A program made the translations under genes and the position numbers. The notes under the pieces were generated by a model that searched no databases, was not told the origin of the DNA, and was given only the letters and a program-made list of their open reading frames with translations. From positions 1,089,001 through 1,153,000 of the forward strand of contig NZ_UGSI01000002.1 in NCBI RefSeq assembly GCF_900454495.1: a DNA stretch of 64,000 nt, given 5' to 3'. This document shows, piece by piece, positions 17,273 to 25,635 of this stretch (positions within the stretch are counted from its first letter, which is position 1; the number at the start of each line of letters is the position of its first letter). The stretch comes from Paenibacillus macerans (lineage in GTDB: Bacteria > Bacillota > Bacilli > Paenibacillales > Paenibacillaceae).

Positions 17273-18694
17273 ATGGGAAGAAAATTGCAGTTAACGATGA
17301 CATGCCTGCTGGCAACGACGCTGATCCTCAGCGCATGCGGTTCCAAAAAGGCCGAACCTTCGGCTCCGGAAGGCGAATTTAAGGAAATTACGGTACAAGC
17401 CCCGGACGTGCTCGGCATTAAATTGAACGATCTGAACGGGGGAGGAACGCTTGGCGGACAATATGCGGGGCAAAAAATCGTAGTGGCGACAAGAACGGGG
17501 GACTTTGCGGACGCGCTGAAAAATGCCGCGAAATACTTTGAGCAGGCTTCGGGAGCGTCGGTGGAGGTACAAAGCTTTCCGGCAGGCACCGATGTCGAGA
17601 AAATTCAATTGGATTTGAACACGGGACATCACTTTGACGCGGTGTTGATGCCGGTGGCCAATGTGCACGGCTATGCGGAGGGAGGACTTATCCAGGACTT
17701 GCAGCCGTACGTTGATTCCATTGCAAGCCCGAATCTGGACTTGGATGATTTTATTCCAAGCTTATTGCAAAGTTATGGCAAGTATAAAGGAAAGCTGGTT
17801 GCTTTCCCGTACAAACCGGATTCGCAGTTGTTTTTCTACCGCAAGGATCTGTTTGAGGATCCGAAAATCAAAGAGCAGTATAAAGCGAAAACGGGCAAAG
17901 AATTGGCGGTGCCGACCACGGTTGAAGATTTCTTGACGACGGCCGAATTTTTCACGCAGAAGTTCAATCCGGAGTCTCCGACCAAATACGGGTACAGTTC
18001 TATGGCTTCCAAAACCAACAGCCGGTTGATTTGGCAAAATCGTTTGGCGGCTTTCGGCGGGAAAGACGTGGATGAAAATTTCAAGCCGGCATTTAACAAT
18101 GAAGCGGGGCTGAAAGCGATGGAAACGATGGTGGAATTGCGGAAATACGCCCCTTCCGAGTGGCTGCAATTGGGCTGGGACGAGGCGAATGCGCTGTTCG
18201 CCAGCGGTGAAGTTGCCATGATGGAACAATGGCCGGGGCTTTATAGCACCATTGAAGGCGATCAATCGAAGGTGAAGGGCAAGGTCGGCTTTGGAGTTAC
18301 TCCGGGCGGATCGCCTACGATGGGCGGTTGGGCGATCGCGATGACGAGTACGACGAAATATCCCGAAGCTACTTATAAATTTTTGGAGTATGTCACTTCG
18401 AAGGACGGGGAATTGCTGAAAATCGATTATACCATGGACCCGACACGTACTTCCAATTACGAACGTCCGGAAGTGATGGCTTCCAATCCGATGTATCCGG
18501 CACTGCTCGACTCCTTGTCCGCGGCGAAAATTTTGGTGGATCCGGACGTGCCGTTCGTATCGTCAAAACTGAACGATATTATGGAAAATGCGGTTCAGGC
18601 CGTGCTGAGGGACTTCCTTACTCCGCAAGCGGCGCTTGACGAGATGCAGCAAGAGTTCGAAAAAGAAATTAAATTTGCCGGTTTAAGTCAATAG
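17273..18694 (+). CDS. Extracellular sugar-binding lipoprotein (SBP family 1)
   Basis: The N-terminus MGRKLQLTMTCLLATTLILSACGS is a lipoprotein signal with lipobox LSAC, so the mature protein is anchored outside the membrane. At 473 residues it is the length of CUT1 oligosaccharide-binding proteins. It carries expected blocks such as FDAVLMPVANVHGY, YKPDSQLFFYRKDLFED and PGGSPTMGGWAIAMTS. It is third in the operon after both permeases. The GH2 genes downstream suggest a plant oligosaccharide or glycoside as ligand. Confidence 0.92.
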   Translation: MGRKLQLTMTCLLATTLILSACGSKKAEPSAPEGEFKEITVQAPDVLGIKLNDLNGGGTLGGQYAGQKIVVATRTGDFADALKNAAKYFEQASGASVEVQSFPAGTDVEKIQLDLNTGHHFDAVLMPVANVHGYAEGGLIQDLQPYVDSIASPNLDLDDFIPSLLQSYGKYKGKLVAFPYKPDSQLFFYRKDLFEDPKIKEQYKAKTGKELAVPTTVEDFLTTAEFFTQKFNPESPTKYGYSSMASKTNSRLIWQNRLAAFGGKDVDENFKPAFNNEAGLKAMETMVELRKYAPSEWLQLGWDEANALFASGEVAMMEQWPGLYSTIEGDQSKVKGKVGFGVTPGGSPTMGGWAIAMTSTTKYPEATYKFLEYVTSKDGELLKIDYTMDPTRTSNYERPEVMASNPMYPALLDSLSAAKILVDPDVPFVSSKLNDIMENAVQAVLRDFLTPQAALDEMQQEFEKEIKFAGLSQ

Positions 18695-18715
18695 TTGAGG
18701 GGAGTTGCGGACAGC

Positions 18716-20491
18716 ATGAGCGGTATGCATACGCGCGGGGAGTATCCGCGTCCACAGTTTGAACGGAGTTTGTGGTTAAACTTGAACGGCGAGTGGCAAT
18801 TTCAATTCGACGACAAACAGGTCGGGGTTGCCGAACAATGGTTCAAGGACAAGATTCTGGAGCAAAAAATCCGCGTGCCTTTTTGTTACCAAAGCAAATT
18901 GAGCGGAATCGGGGTTTCGGAGTTTCACGATACGGTCTGGTACAAAAGGACGGTCGACATTCCCGAGGAGATGAAGGGCAAGCGGATTATCCTGCACTTT
19001 GGAGCGGTTGATTACGCTTCCCGGGTTTGGGTGAACGGCCATATGGTCGCTGCACATGAGGGTGGACATACCCCGTTCGCCGCAGACATTACGGATGCGC
19101 TGAAGGAGAACGGCCCGAACGTAATTACGCTGCGTGCGCAAGACTTCAGCAGGGATGTTACCTTGCCGCGAGGCAAGCAATATTGGAGAGAAAAATCCGA
19201 ACTGATCTTTTATACTTCGACAACGGGAATCTGGCAGCCCGTGTGGATCGAGGCGGTAGAACCGATTCATTTGCGCCGGGTTTACTATTATCCTGATATT
19301 GACCGGAATGAAATCGGCATTCAATATGTAGTGGAAGGCTGGACGGAAGATACGGAGATTACGATCCGGACCCAAATCTCTTTTGAAGGGGAAACGCTCG
19401 CGGTCGATGAGTGTAAAATGACGGCATCCCGGCAAAAGCGCCGGATCGAGCTGCATGATTTTAACGATCACGGGATGGGGCGCTGGTGGAGCCCGGAGCA
19501 TCCGCATCTGTACGATGTGGAATACCGTTTGTATGCCGGAGGGGCTTTGCTGGATACGGTCCGCAGCTACTTTGGGATGCGCAAAGTGTCCGTGGACAGC
19601 GGCAAACTGTGCCTGAACAACCGCCCGTTTTACATGAAGGCTATCCTGGATCAAGGCTATTTTCCTGGCGGCATCTTGACAGCCCCGGCGGATGAGGATT
19701 TAAGACGGGATGTGGAGCTGACCAAACAAATGGGGTTCAACGGTGTCAGAAAACATCAAAAAATTGAAGATCCGCGTTTTCTGTACTGGTGCGATAAACT
19801 GGGACTCGTCGTTTGGGGGGAGGCCGCGAATGCCTATGCTTTCAGCGAAAGCTATGTGAAGAAATTTACGGCGGAATGGGCCGAAGCGGTGGATCGCGAC
19901 TTCAACAGCCCTTCGATCATCACCTGGGTTCCGCTGAATGAAAGCTGGGGCATCCCGAACGTGAAGGTGGACGAGCAGCAACGGCAGCACGCCATCGCAA
20001 TGTATCATTTTACAAGATCGCTGGATCCGACAAGATTGGTCATTTCCAACGACGGCTGGGAGCACGCGCAATCGGACTTGTGCACGATCCACGACTACCG
20101 GTGGGATTACGGCGAACTAACCCAAAAATACAGCCGGATCGAAACAGCGCTGGATGCGCCGCAAAATCGGGATATGTATGTGAAAGGGTATCGGTATGAG
20201 GGCCAACCGGTTTTAATGACGGAGTTTGGAGGGATTTCCTTCCAGTCCGGAGACCAGAGCGGCTGGGGCTACTCGGGGGCGATCGACGCCGCGGACTTCG
20301 AGGTGCGCGTGCGGGCGGTGATCAAAGCGATGCATGATTCACCGCTGATTCAAGGTTACTGTTATACGCAATTAACCGATGTCGAGCAAGAAATCAACGG
20401 GCTGCTGACCTTTGACCGCGAATCGAAAATTCCTCTGGAAACGATACGGCGATTTAACGAGGGCAAATTTGAACCGGAGGAGGACCTATGA
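18716..20491 (+). CDS. Glycoside hydrolase family 2, paralog 1
   Basis: ATG 18716 is preferred (GAGGGGAG upstream); the frame also has a TTG directly after the previous stop. The 591 residues contain the GH2 sugar-binding jelly roll (SLWLNLNGEWQFQFDD, WVNGHMVAAHEGGHTPF), an immunoglobulin-like middle (RWWSPEHPHLYDVEYRL) and a TIM barrel. The acid/base Glu409 lies in WVPLNESWG and the nucleophile Glu503 in VLMTEFGGISF. There is no signal peptide, so it acts in the cytoplasm on imported sugars. Family members include beta-galactosidases, beta-glucuronidases and others; substrate not assigned. It overlaps the next GH2 gene by 4 bp. Confidence 0.88.
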   Translation: MSGMHTRGEYPRPQFERSLWLNLNGEWQFQFDDKQVGVAEQWFKDKILEQKIRVPFCYQSKLSGIGVSEFHDTVWYKRTVDIPEEMKGKRIILHFGAVDYASRVWVNGHMVAAHEGGHTPFAADITDALKENGPNVITLRAQDFSRDVTLPRGKQYWREKSELIFYTSTTGIWQPVWIEAVEPIHLRRVYYYPDIDRNEIGIQYVVEGWTEDTEITIRTQISFEGETLAVDECKMTASRQKRRIELHDFNDHGMGRWWSPEHPHLYDVEYRLYAGGALLDTVRSYFGMRKVSVDSGKLCLNNRPFYMKAILDQGYFPGGILTAPADEDLRRDVELTKQMGFNGVRKHQKIEDPRFLYWCDKLGLVVWGEAANAYAFSESYVKKFTAEWAEAVDRDFNSPSIITWVPLNESWGIPNVKVDEQQRQHAIAMYHFTRSLDPTRLVISNDGWEHAQSDLCTIHDYRWDYGELTQKYSRIETALDAPQNRDMYVKGYRYEGQPVLMTEFGGISFQSGDQSGWGYSGAIDAADFEVRVRAVIKAMHDSPLIQGYCYTQLTDVEQEINGLLTFDRESKIPLETIRRFNEGKFEPEEDL

Positions 20492-22266
20492 CAACAACGG
20501 CAATACCAAGAGCGGAATATCCGCGTCCGCAATTCGTCAGAAATAGTTGGCGCAGTCTGAACGGGATATGGTCTTTTGCGTTTGATGACCGGAACGTCGG
20601 GGTTAAGGAAAAATGGTATCAAGGAAAGGCGAATTTTCCGCTGGAAATCACGGTGCCTTTTTGTTATCAGAGCGAACTGAGCGGGATCGAAGACAAGCAG
20701 GTGCACGAATGCGTGTGGTACGAAAAAACCTTTGCGGTCCCCGATGAATTTGCGGGCAAACGGGTAATCCTGCATTTCGGAGCGGTGGATTACGAATGCA
20801 GCGTGTGGGTGAACGGCTTGCCGGCCGGGAAACACCGCGGCGGGTTTGCCTCTTTTTCGCTCGAGATTAGCGATCTGATCGCCGGGAAGGACAACCGGAT
20901 TACCGTAATGGCCCGGGATTATCTACGGGATTTGACGATTCCCCGGGGCAAGCAATACTGGAAGGCTAAGGGGGAAGTCATGTGGTTTACGAACATGACC
21001 GGTATCTGGCAGTCCGTGTGGCTTGAATTCGTTGACGAAATTTATATGGAAAAGGTGCGGTTCACACCGCATTTGGATACGAATGAAATCGAAATTCAGG
21101 CGTTTATCGACGGCTGGGATGACCGGCATCGGATAGAGCTGGATACGCGTATCGAATTCGCCGGGGATGTCGTCGCGGAGGAAAGCAGAAGAATCCTGGC
21201 GGGCACGGAGGCTTGGCGCGTGAATTTGCGGGATTTTAACGATCACGGCCTGGGACGCTGGTGGTCGCCGGAAACCCCCAACTTGTACGACGTCAGCTTT
21301 GAACTTAAAGTCGATGGAGTGACCGTCGATCAAATTGGCAGTTACTTCGGGATGCGCAAAATATCCGCCGACGATGGGAAACTGTGCCTGAATAACCGCC
21401 CATACCGTATGAAGCTCGTGCTGGATCAAGGTTATTTTCCGCAAAGCTTGCTGACGGCCCCAACGGAGGAAGCGCTTCGCCGCGATGTCGAATTGTGCAA
21501 AGAGATGGGATTCAACGGAATGCGCAAGCATATGATGGTAGCGGACCCGCGATATTTATATTGGTGCGACAAGCTTGGCGTGTTGGTTTGGGGAGAGATG
21601 GCGGCCGCCTACGTATATAACGAACAATATGCCTACCGCATGATCGAAGAATGGAAGGAGGTCATCGATCGTGACTACAACCACCCTTCCATCGTCGTTT
21701 GGGTTCCGCTGAACGAAAGCTGGGGAGTTGCGGATATTTATTATAACGAGAAGCAGCAGCATCACGCGCAATCCCTTTACCATATCACCAAATCGGTCGA
21801 CTCAACCAGACTGGTCATATCCAATGATGGCTGGGAGCATTGCAAATCGGATTTATGCACGGTGCATGATTACTGCAAAGACCCTGAAATTCTGAACCGG
21901 CGCTACTCGAGCATCGAAAATATCATCGCCGATATGCCCGGCCTGGAAGGAAGAAAGTTTATCTACAACCCGGGTTTCTCCTATCAAGGCGAGCCGGTGC
22001 TTTGCACGGAATTCGGCGGGGTAAACTACCATGTCGAGCCGAGTTCTCCTGTCGTTGAGCCCAAAGCGGAGAACGGCGAGCAGTTTGTGTCGCAACTGGT
22101 GGACGTGATTCGGCCTTTCGTGGTTTCGGGGCTTGTCCAAGGCTACTGTTATACGCAATTAACCGACACGGAAACCGAAATCTGCGGCTTATTGACATGG
22201 AATCGGGAGCCCAAGGTTCCGGTGGAAGTCATCCGTAGAATTAACGAAGGATATGCTGACTTTTAA
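20488..22266 (+). CDS. Glycoside hydrolase family 2, paralog 2
   Basis: Its ATG overlaps the preceding stop (ATGA), which implies translational coupling, and GGAGGAGG lies upstream. The 592 residues are collinear with the neighbouring GH2. They share YPRPQFVRNSW, VPFCYQSELSGI, the GRWWSPETPNLYDVSF block, acid/base Glu410 (WVPLNESWG) and nucleophile Glu508 (LCTEFGGVN). It is cytoplasmic. The active-site region differs from paralog 1 (MAAAYVYN in place of AANAYAFS, VNYHVEPSS in place of ISFQSGDQS), so the substrate is probably different. It is the last gene of the operon, before a terminator. Confidence 0.88.
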   Translation: MTTTAIPRAEYPRPQFVRNSWRSLNGIWSFAFDDRNVGVKEKWYQGKANFPLEITVPFCYQSELSGIEDKQVHECVWYEKTFAVPDEFAGKRVILHFGAVDYECSVWVNGLPAGKHRGGFASFSLEISDLIAGKDNRITVMARDYLRDLTIPRGKQYWKAKGEVMWFTNMTGIWQSVWLEFVDEIYMEKVRFTPHLDTNEIEIQAFIDGWDDRHRIELDTRIEFAGDVVAEESRRILAGTEAWRVNLRDFNDHGLGRWWSPETPNLYDVSFELKVDGVTVDQIGSYFGMRKISADDGKLCLNNRPYRMKLVLDQGYFPQSLLTAPTEEALRRDVELCKEMGFNGMRKHMMVADPRYLYWCDKLGVLVWGEMAAAYVYNEQYAYRMIEEWKEVIDRDYNHPSIVVWVPLNESWGVADIYYNEKQQHHAQSLYHITKSVDSTRLVISNDGWEHCKSDLCTVHDYCKDPEILNRRYSSIENIIADMPGLEGRKFIYNPGFSYQGEPVLCTEFGGVNYHVEPSSPVVEPKAENGEQFVSQLVDVIRPFVVSGLVQGYCYTQLTDTETEICGLLTWNREPKVPVEVIRRINEGYADF

Positions 22267-22286
22267 TCGAAGATTGCTAACGATGG

Positions 22287-22325
22287 GCCCACCGGTATCC
22301 GGGAGGGCTCATTTTGTTTTGGTTC
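22287..22325 (+). terminator. Rho-independent terminator
   Basis: GCCCACCGG TAT CCGGGAGGGC forms a stem with a small internal loop and is followed by a T-rich tract. It ends the GntR-controlled operon. Confidence 0.65.
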
Positions 22326-22348
22326 GATAAGAAAATATTTCTTTTTTG

Positions 22349-22385
22349 TGAAAGCGTTGACAATTATTATGGAAAGCATTATTGT
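22349..22385 (+). promoter_or_regulatory. Sigma-A promoter with overlapping cre site for the GH43 gene
   Basis: TGAAAGCGTTGACA at 22349-22362 matches the cre consensus fully. Its last six bases are a perfect -35 (TTGACA 22357-22362), and TATTGT at 22380-22385 is a plausible -10 at 17 bp. CcpA bound here would occlude the -35. Confidence 0.65.
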
Positions 22386-22389
22386 TGTA

Positions 22390-22433
22390 AAATAAATAAA
22401 ATATTTGTATTAAAACAAATATTTTATTTATTT
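22390..22433. promoter_or_regulatory. Perfect 18-bp inverted repeat (operator candidate)
   Basis: AAATAAATAAAATATTTG and CAAATATTTTATTTATTT are perfect complements around an 8-base centre TATTAAAA. The palindrome lies between the promoter and the ribosome binding site of the GH43 gene. It is too AT-rich and lacks the T-run of a terminator, so a protein operator or mRNA structure is more likely. Confidence 0.6.
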
Positions 22434-22463
22434 GCCAGACTCAATTTATAAAGGAGGCCAAAC

Positions 22464-23429
22464 ATGACTCAACATTCGTTCCGTAATCCGATTTTGGCGA
22501 ATGGGGCCGATCCCTGGATTATCCGGCATCGCGACGGGAGTTATTATATGTCGGTGACGCTGGGAGACCGCATCGCGCTTTGGCGCAGCGCGACCCTGAC
22601 CGGACTGGCCGAGGTTCAGCCGAAGACGATCTGGGTTCCCGCTGCGTCCGGCCCGTATTCCCGCAATTTATGGGCGCCGGAGCTCCATTATATCGAGAAT
22701 CGCTGGTATATCTACTATACGGCGAACGATGGCGGCGGGGACGACACGAGAAGAGTGTGCGTGCTTGAACTGTCGGGGGATGATCCGCTGAACGGCGAGT
22801 GGCGTTTTAAAGGCGCCGTCAATACGGAATTTCCGGGACTCGACGGGACGGTCATTGCACATCGGGGAGAACTATATTTCTTCTATTCCGGATACGGATA
22901 TTTTCCCGATTACGGATCGGCCGTTTATGCCGCCCGCATGGCCAATCCCTGGACCCTGACCGGGCCGAATGTGCTGATTACGGCACCGACGCTAGGCTGG
23001 GAGAAGCAGGGAGGGATGGCGATCAACGAAGGCCCGGTGTTTTTGCGGCGGGGCGGCTGGATTTTCCTCGTGTTTTCGGCGAGCGCCACCTGGTCGGATG
23101 ATTACTGCCTGGGAATGACGAGGATTGCGGAGTCCGCGGATCTTCTGGACGCGAAGGCCTGGATCAAACATGAAGGCCCGGTTTTTGTTAAAAATCCGGA
23201 GTCAGGGGTCTATGCGCCGGGACATAACAGCTTCACCGTGTCTCCGGACGGCTCCGAGGATTGGATCGCTTACCACGCCTACTCCTATTCCGAGGCGGAG
23301 CAGCCGCGCTCATCGGGATCTCCCCGCAGCACGCGCCTGCAAAAATTCGGCTGGAAGAAAGACGGCATGCCGGACTTCGGCGTTCCGCAAGGGGTCGATA
23401 CCCCTATACCTCGCCCATCGGGAGAATAA
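22464..23429 (+). CDS. Glycoside hydrolase family 43
   Basis: The ATG follows AAAGGAGGCC. The 321-residue protein is a five-bladed beta-propeller glycosidase. Catalytic residues can be placed: Asp16 in NGADPWII (base), Asp127 in GLDGTVIAHRG (pKa modulator) and Glu189 in AINEGPVFL (acid). Family members remove arabinofuranosyl or xylosyl units from plant polysaccharides. There is no signal peptide, so it works on imported oligosaccharides. It has its own cre-controlled promoter with a long palindrome between two sugar-transport operons. Confidence 0.88.
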   Translation: MTQHSFRNPILANGADPWIIRHRDGSYYMSVTLGDRIALWRSATLTGLAEVQPKTIWVPAASGPYSRNLWAPELHYIENRWYIYYTANDGGGDDTRRVCVLELSGDDPLNGEWRFKGAVNTEFPGLDGTVIAHRGELYFFYSGYGYFPDYGSAVYAARMANPWTLTGPNVLITAPTLGWEKQGGMAINEGPVFLRRGGWIFLVFSASATWSDDYCLGMTRIAESADLLDAKAWIKHEGPVFVKNPESGVYAPGHNSFTVSPDGSEDWIAYHAYSYSEAEQPRSSGSPRSTRLQKFGWKKDGMPDFGVPQGVDTPIPRPSGE

Positions 23430-23502
23430 AAAAATATCTTCGGAACAAATATTTTGCAACTAGAAAGACTCCCAAAAATCAGGTTTGTGGAAAATAATGG
23501 CG

Positions 23503-23558
23503 TTGACATGCCGCAAATGCCGGATTACAATCTATCAAAATATACAAAATTATTGTAT
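23503..23558 (+). promoter_or_regulatory. Sigma-A promoter plus operator-like palindrome, gene body deleted
   Basis: TTGACA (23503-23508), a 17-bp spacer and TACAAT (23526-23531) form a strong promoter. Directly downstream ATACAA-AATTA-TTGTAT (23542-23558) is an inverted repeat with the same 5-bp spacing as one at 25473-25491. Only a truncated coding fragment follows. Confidence 0.6.
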
Positions 23559-23574
23559 TAAAACATAATATTAG

Positions 23575-23763
23575 TTTCGACCGTGCCGATTTTGCTGGTA
23601 TTCAGGGACTCCCGTCAGCTTGTATGTCACCCGTAAAGGCTGGGAAAATGGGGGGCTGTCCACCGCCAAAATCAGGCTGCAGAACGGCGCGAACCAAATC
23701 CGGTTTACGGGGGATACCAGGTACGTTGAGCTTGATTTCTTCGATATACGGCCGGTAAAATGA
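23575..23763 (+). pseudogene. C-terminal fragment of a secreted or CBM-bearing glycosidase
   Basis: The frame ending at TGA 23761-23763 encodes a beta-sandwich tail typical of CBM6/CBM35-like modules: LSTAKIRLQNGANQIRF then GDTRYVELDFFDI. No start codon or catalytic domain precedes it. An intact promoter and palindrome lie only about 20-70 bp upstream, so a deletion seems to have removed the gene between its leader and its last domain. Confidence 0.5.
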
Positions 23764-23865
23764 GTCTGCTGATCGTGAAATGAATAACGTTGATTTATTG
23801 CGGCTTTTTATAGTAAAGTCAATAAAGATAGAACAATTTTTGGGAATACGGTTACGGAGGTTCAT

Positions 23866-24804
23866 ATGCTGGAAGTCGGTATACATGAACCAGATAAGCT
23901 GGTTCAGGTCGCTCACGCTCTCTCGACGCGCTCTCGGGTCGACATGCTTCGTTTGCTCAACACGCGAAGCATGAATATTATTGAACTTGCCGAGGCCCTT
24001 CAGCTTCCGGTGTCGACGGTGGCGAACAACGTGAAGGTGCTGGAAGCCGCCGGGCTGATCAATACGGAACTGCTTCCGGCGGTACGCGGAGCGATGAAGG
24101 TATGCAGCCGGAATTATGACGATATTCAGATCTCGCTGAACTCAAGCATCCGGACCTCGAAGGACGGGATGAAATATTACGAGGTCGAGATGCCGATCGG
24201 CCATTACAGCGATTGCGAGGTGCATCCGACCTGCGGCATGGCATCAAGCGAAGGGATGCTGGTGCGGGAAGACGAGCCGGCGAGCTTTTATCATCCCAAG
24301 CATGTGGCGGCGCAGATTTTGTGGTTCCGCAAAGGTTATGTGGAGTATCAGTTTCCGCTGGAGATTCCGCAAAACGCACGAATCCAGTCGCTCGAACTGT
24401 CCATGGAAATGTGCTCGGAAGCGCCGAATTACGACAATGATTGGCCTTCGGATATTTCCGTGTGGATCAACGGCGTGGAGATCGGCATGTGGACGAGTCC
24501 CGGCGATTTCGGCGATCGGCGCGGGGCGCTGAATCCGCCGTGGTGGGAAGATTGGTCGACGCAATACGGCCTGCTGAAGACATGGCGGGTTGACCACGAG
24601 CGGACCACGTTGGATATGCAGAAAGTGTCCGATGTGACGCTAAGCGATCTGGGCCTTGACCAGCGTCCGAGCCTGCGGGTGCGGATCGGCGTGAAGCCGG
24701 ACGCTGTCCATAAAGGCGGGGTCAATCTGTTCGGCAAGCAGTTCGGGGATTATGAACAGGATATGATCATGCAGGTTGCGTATACGCTCGATCCGGTCGA
24801 ATAA
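23866..24804 (+). CDS. ArsR-type winged-helix regulator with large C-terminal domain
   Basis: The ATG follows GGAGGTTCAT. Residues 5-85 form an ArsR-like winged helix (VAHALSTRSRVDMLRLLNTRSMNIIELAEALQLPVSTVANNVKVLEAAGL). The 312-residue total is far longer than metal-sensing ArsR proteins. The remainder contains a beta-rich domain (VEYQFPLEIPQNARIQSLEL, ISVWINGVEIGMWTSPGDF) that may sense a sugar. Metal-binding cysteine motifs of classical ArsR are not evident. Standing between GH43 and the second transport operon, it is the obvious candidate to read the TTGTAA-type palindromes in their promoters (inference). Confidence 0.8.
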   Translation: MLEVGIHEPDKLVQVAHALSTRSRVDMLRLLNTRSMNIIELAEALQLPVSTVANNVKVLEAAGLINTELLPAVRGAMKVCSRNYDDIQISLNSSIRTSKDGMKYYEVEMPIGHYSDCEVHPTCGMASSEGMLVREDEPASFYHPKHVAAQILWFRKGYVEYQFPLEIPQNARIQSLELSMEMCSEAPNYDNDWPSDISVWINGVEIGMWTSPGDFGDRRGALNPPWWEDWSTQYGLLKTWRVDHERTTLDMQKVSDVTLSDLGLDQRPSLRVRIGVKPDAVHKGGVNLFGKQFGDYEQDMIMQVAYTLDPVE

Positions 24805-24882
24805 ACGATCGGAAACGAAACCATGAACTGGATCTGCTCATGTGCGTTATGTATACATTGAATGAAAATGAGTGAAAAAAGA

Positions 24883-24926
24883 AAGCCGAGCCGTTAATTC
24901 CGGTTTCCCGGAGTTGGCGGCTTTTT
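24883..24926 (+). terminator. Rho-independent terminator
   Basis: AAGCCG/CGGCTT outer stem with a GCC/GGC extension and an inner CCGG/CCGG pair, followed by five T. It ends the ArsR-type regulator gene. Confidence 0.65.
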
Positions 24927-24949
24927 CTTATGGGTGAAGCTAGCTGTCG

Positions 24950-25287
24950 GTATGTCATTGGGGAAAGGGGCCCCTGCATACGTTTTGGTGGGGGCCACCG
25001 TGGAAATAGCGGTAAAAAAGGTTCTTATTTCCACCAAAAAAGGGGTAGATGAGGAATAGGGGATTTTTTTACCGCTATATTTTGAAAGCTAGGGGCAAAA
25101 AGCGCTTTTTCCAGGCTTCGACTTCAAATAGGGACAAAAAGTTCCGCTATTTTCCGCAGGAGGAGCAAAATCGTAAAGATAGCGCCCCAAATTACCTCTA
25201 TTTCCGGCAGAGGCGGTAGCAGAGAGCTTCCCGCCTCATTCCTGCCCCGCCTAAAGTCCCGAACCACCGCAGCTGACCGCTGCTGAC
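24950..25287. repeat. Gene-free stretch with AATAGCGG-type repeats
   Basis: The stretch holds fragments such as GGAAATAGCGGTAAAAAAGG, TTCTTATTTCC and CCGCTATTTTCCGCAGG, related to the repeats near 6.7 kb and 60.2 kb. A minus-strand frame through it is not credible as a gene. Confidence 0.4.
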
Positions 25288-25371
25288 GCTTACCTGCGCA
25301 TGCTTCTTGCTTACCTGCGCATGCTTCTTGCTTACCTGCGCATGCTTCTTGCTTACCTGCGCATGCTTCTT
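25288..25371. repeat. Perfect 21-bp tandem repeat, four copies
   Basis: The unit GCTTACCTGCGCATGCTTCTT repeats four times without a mismatch (25288, 25309, 25330, 25351). Each unit carries the overlapping palindromes TGCGCA and GCATGC. It lies about 150 bp upstream of the promoter of the second sugar operon. Confidence 0.9.
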
Positions 25372-25472
25372 CACAACATCCCTGCAGGGTTGCCGCAGGA
25401 GTCAATTCCTCCGGCACTTCTTCTTCTAGCTAGTCCGTTTATTATAATCAGCCGCAGCAGCTTGCATTATAT

Positions 25473-25491
25473 ATTACAAAATTGTTGTAAT
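25473..25491. promoter_or_regulatory. Operator-like palindrome ATTACAA-N5-TTGTAAT
   Basis: A perfect 7-bp inverted repeat with spacer AATTG, of the same layout as ATACAA-AATTA-TTGTAT at 23542. It lies about 35 bp upstream of the -35, a position compatible with activation. Confidence 0.5.
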
Positions 25492-25518
25492 AAACAAAAA
25501 TATTACAAAAAATCAATA

Positions 25519-25555
25519 TGAAACCGTTGACAAAACGCCCTCGCATCTTTATATT
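25519..25555 (+). promoter_or_regulatory. Sigma-A promoter with overlapping perfect cre site
   Basis: TGAAACCGTTGACA (25519-25532) fits the cre consensus. TTGACA (25527-25532) and TATATT (25550-25555) are 17 bp apart. The same cre-over--35 arrangement is found at the GH43 promoter. Confidence 0.7.
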
Positions 25556-25635
25556 TAGGTACAAAGGTTCGGAATTTATGTAATAAATCATAAATTCTGT
25601 TCCTTATTTCACCAAAGTGAAAAGGGGAGGCCAAC

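Noticed and set aside
23575..23763. Full carbohydrate-binding protein gene
   Set aside because: Only about 60 codons of a beta-sandwich tail exist and no start or catalytic domain precedes them, so it is listed as a remnant.
25288..25371. Possible CRISPR array
   Set aside because: The four 21-bp units are directly adjacent with no spacers, and no cas gene is present.
25124..25417. Minus-strand ORF with EACAGKQ heptad repeats
   Set aside because: It only translates the 21-bp tandem repeat. It has no good ribosome binding site, crosses AATAGCGG-type intergenic repeats, and resembles no protein.
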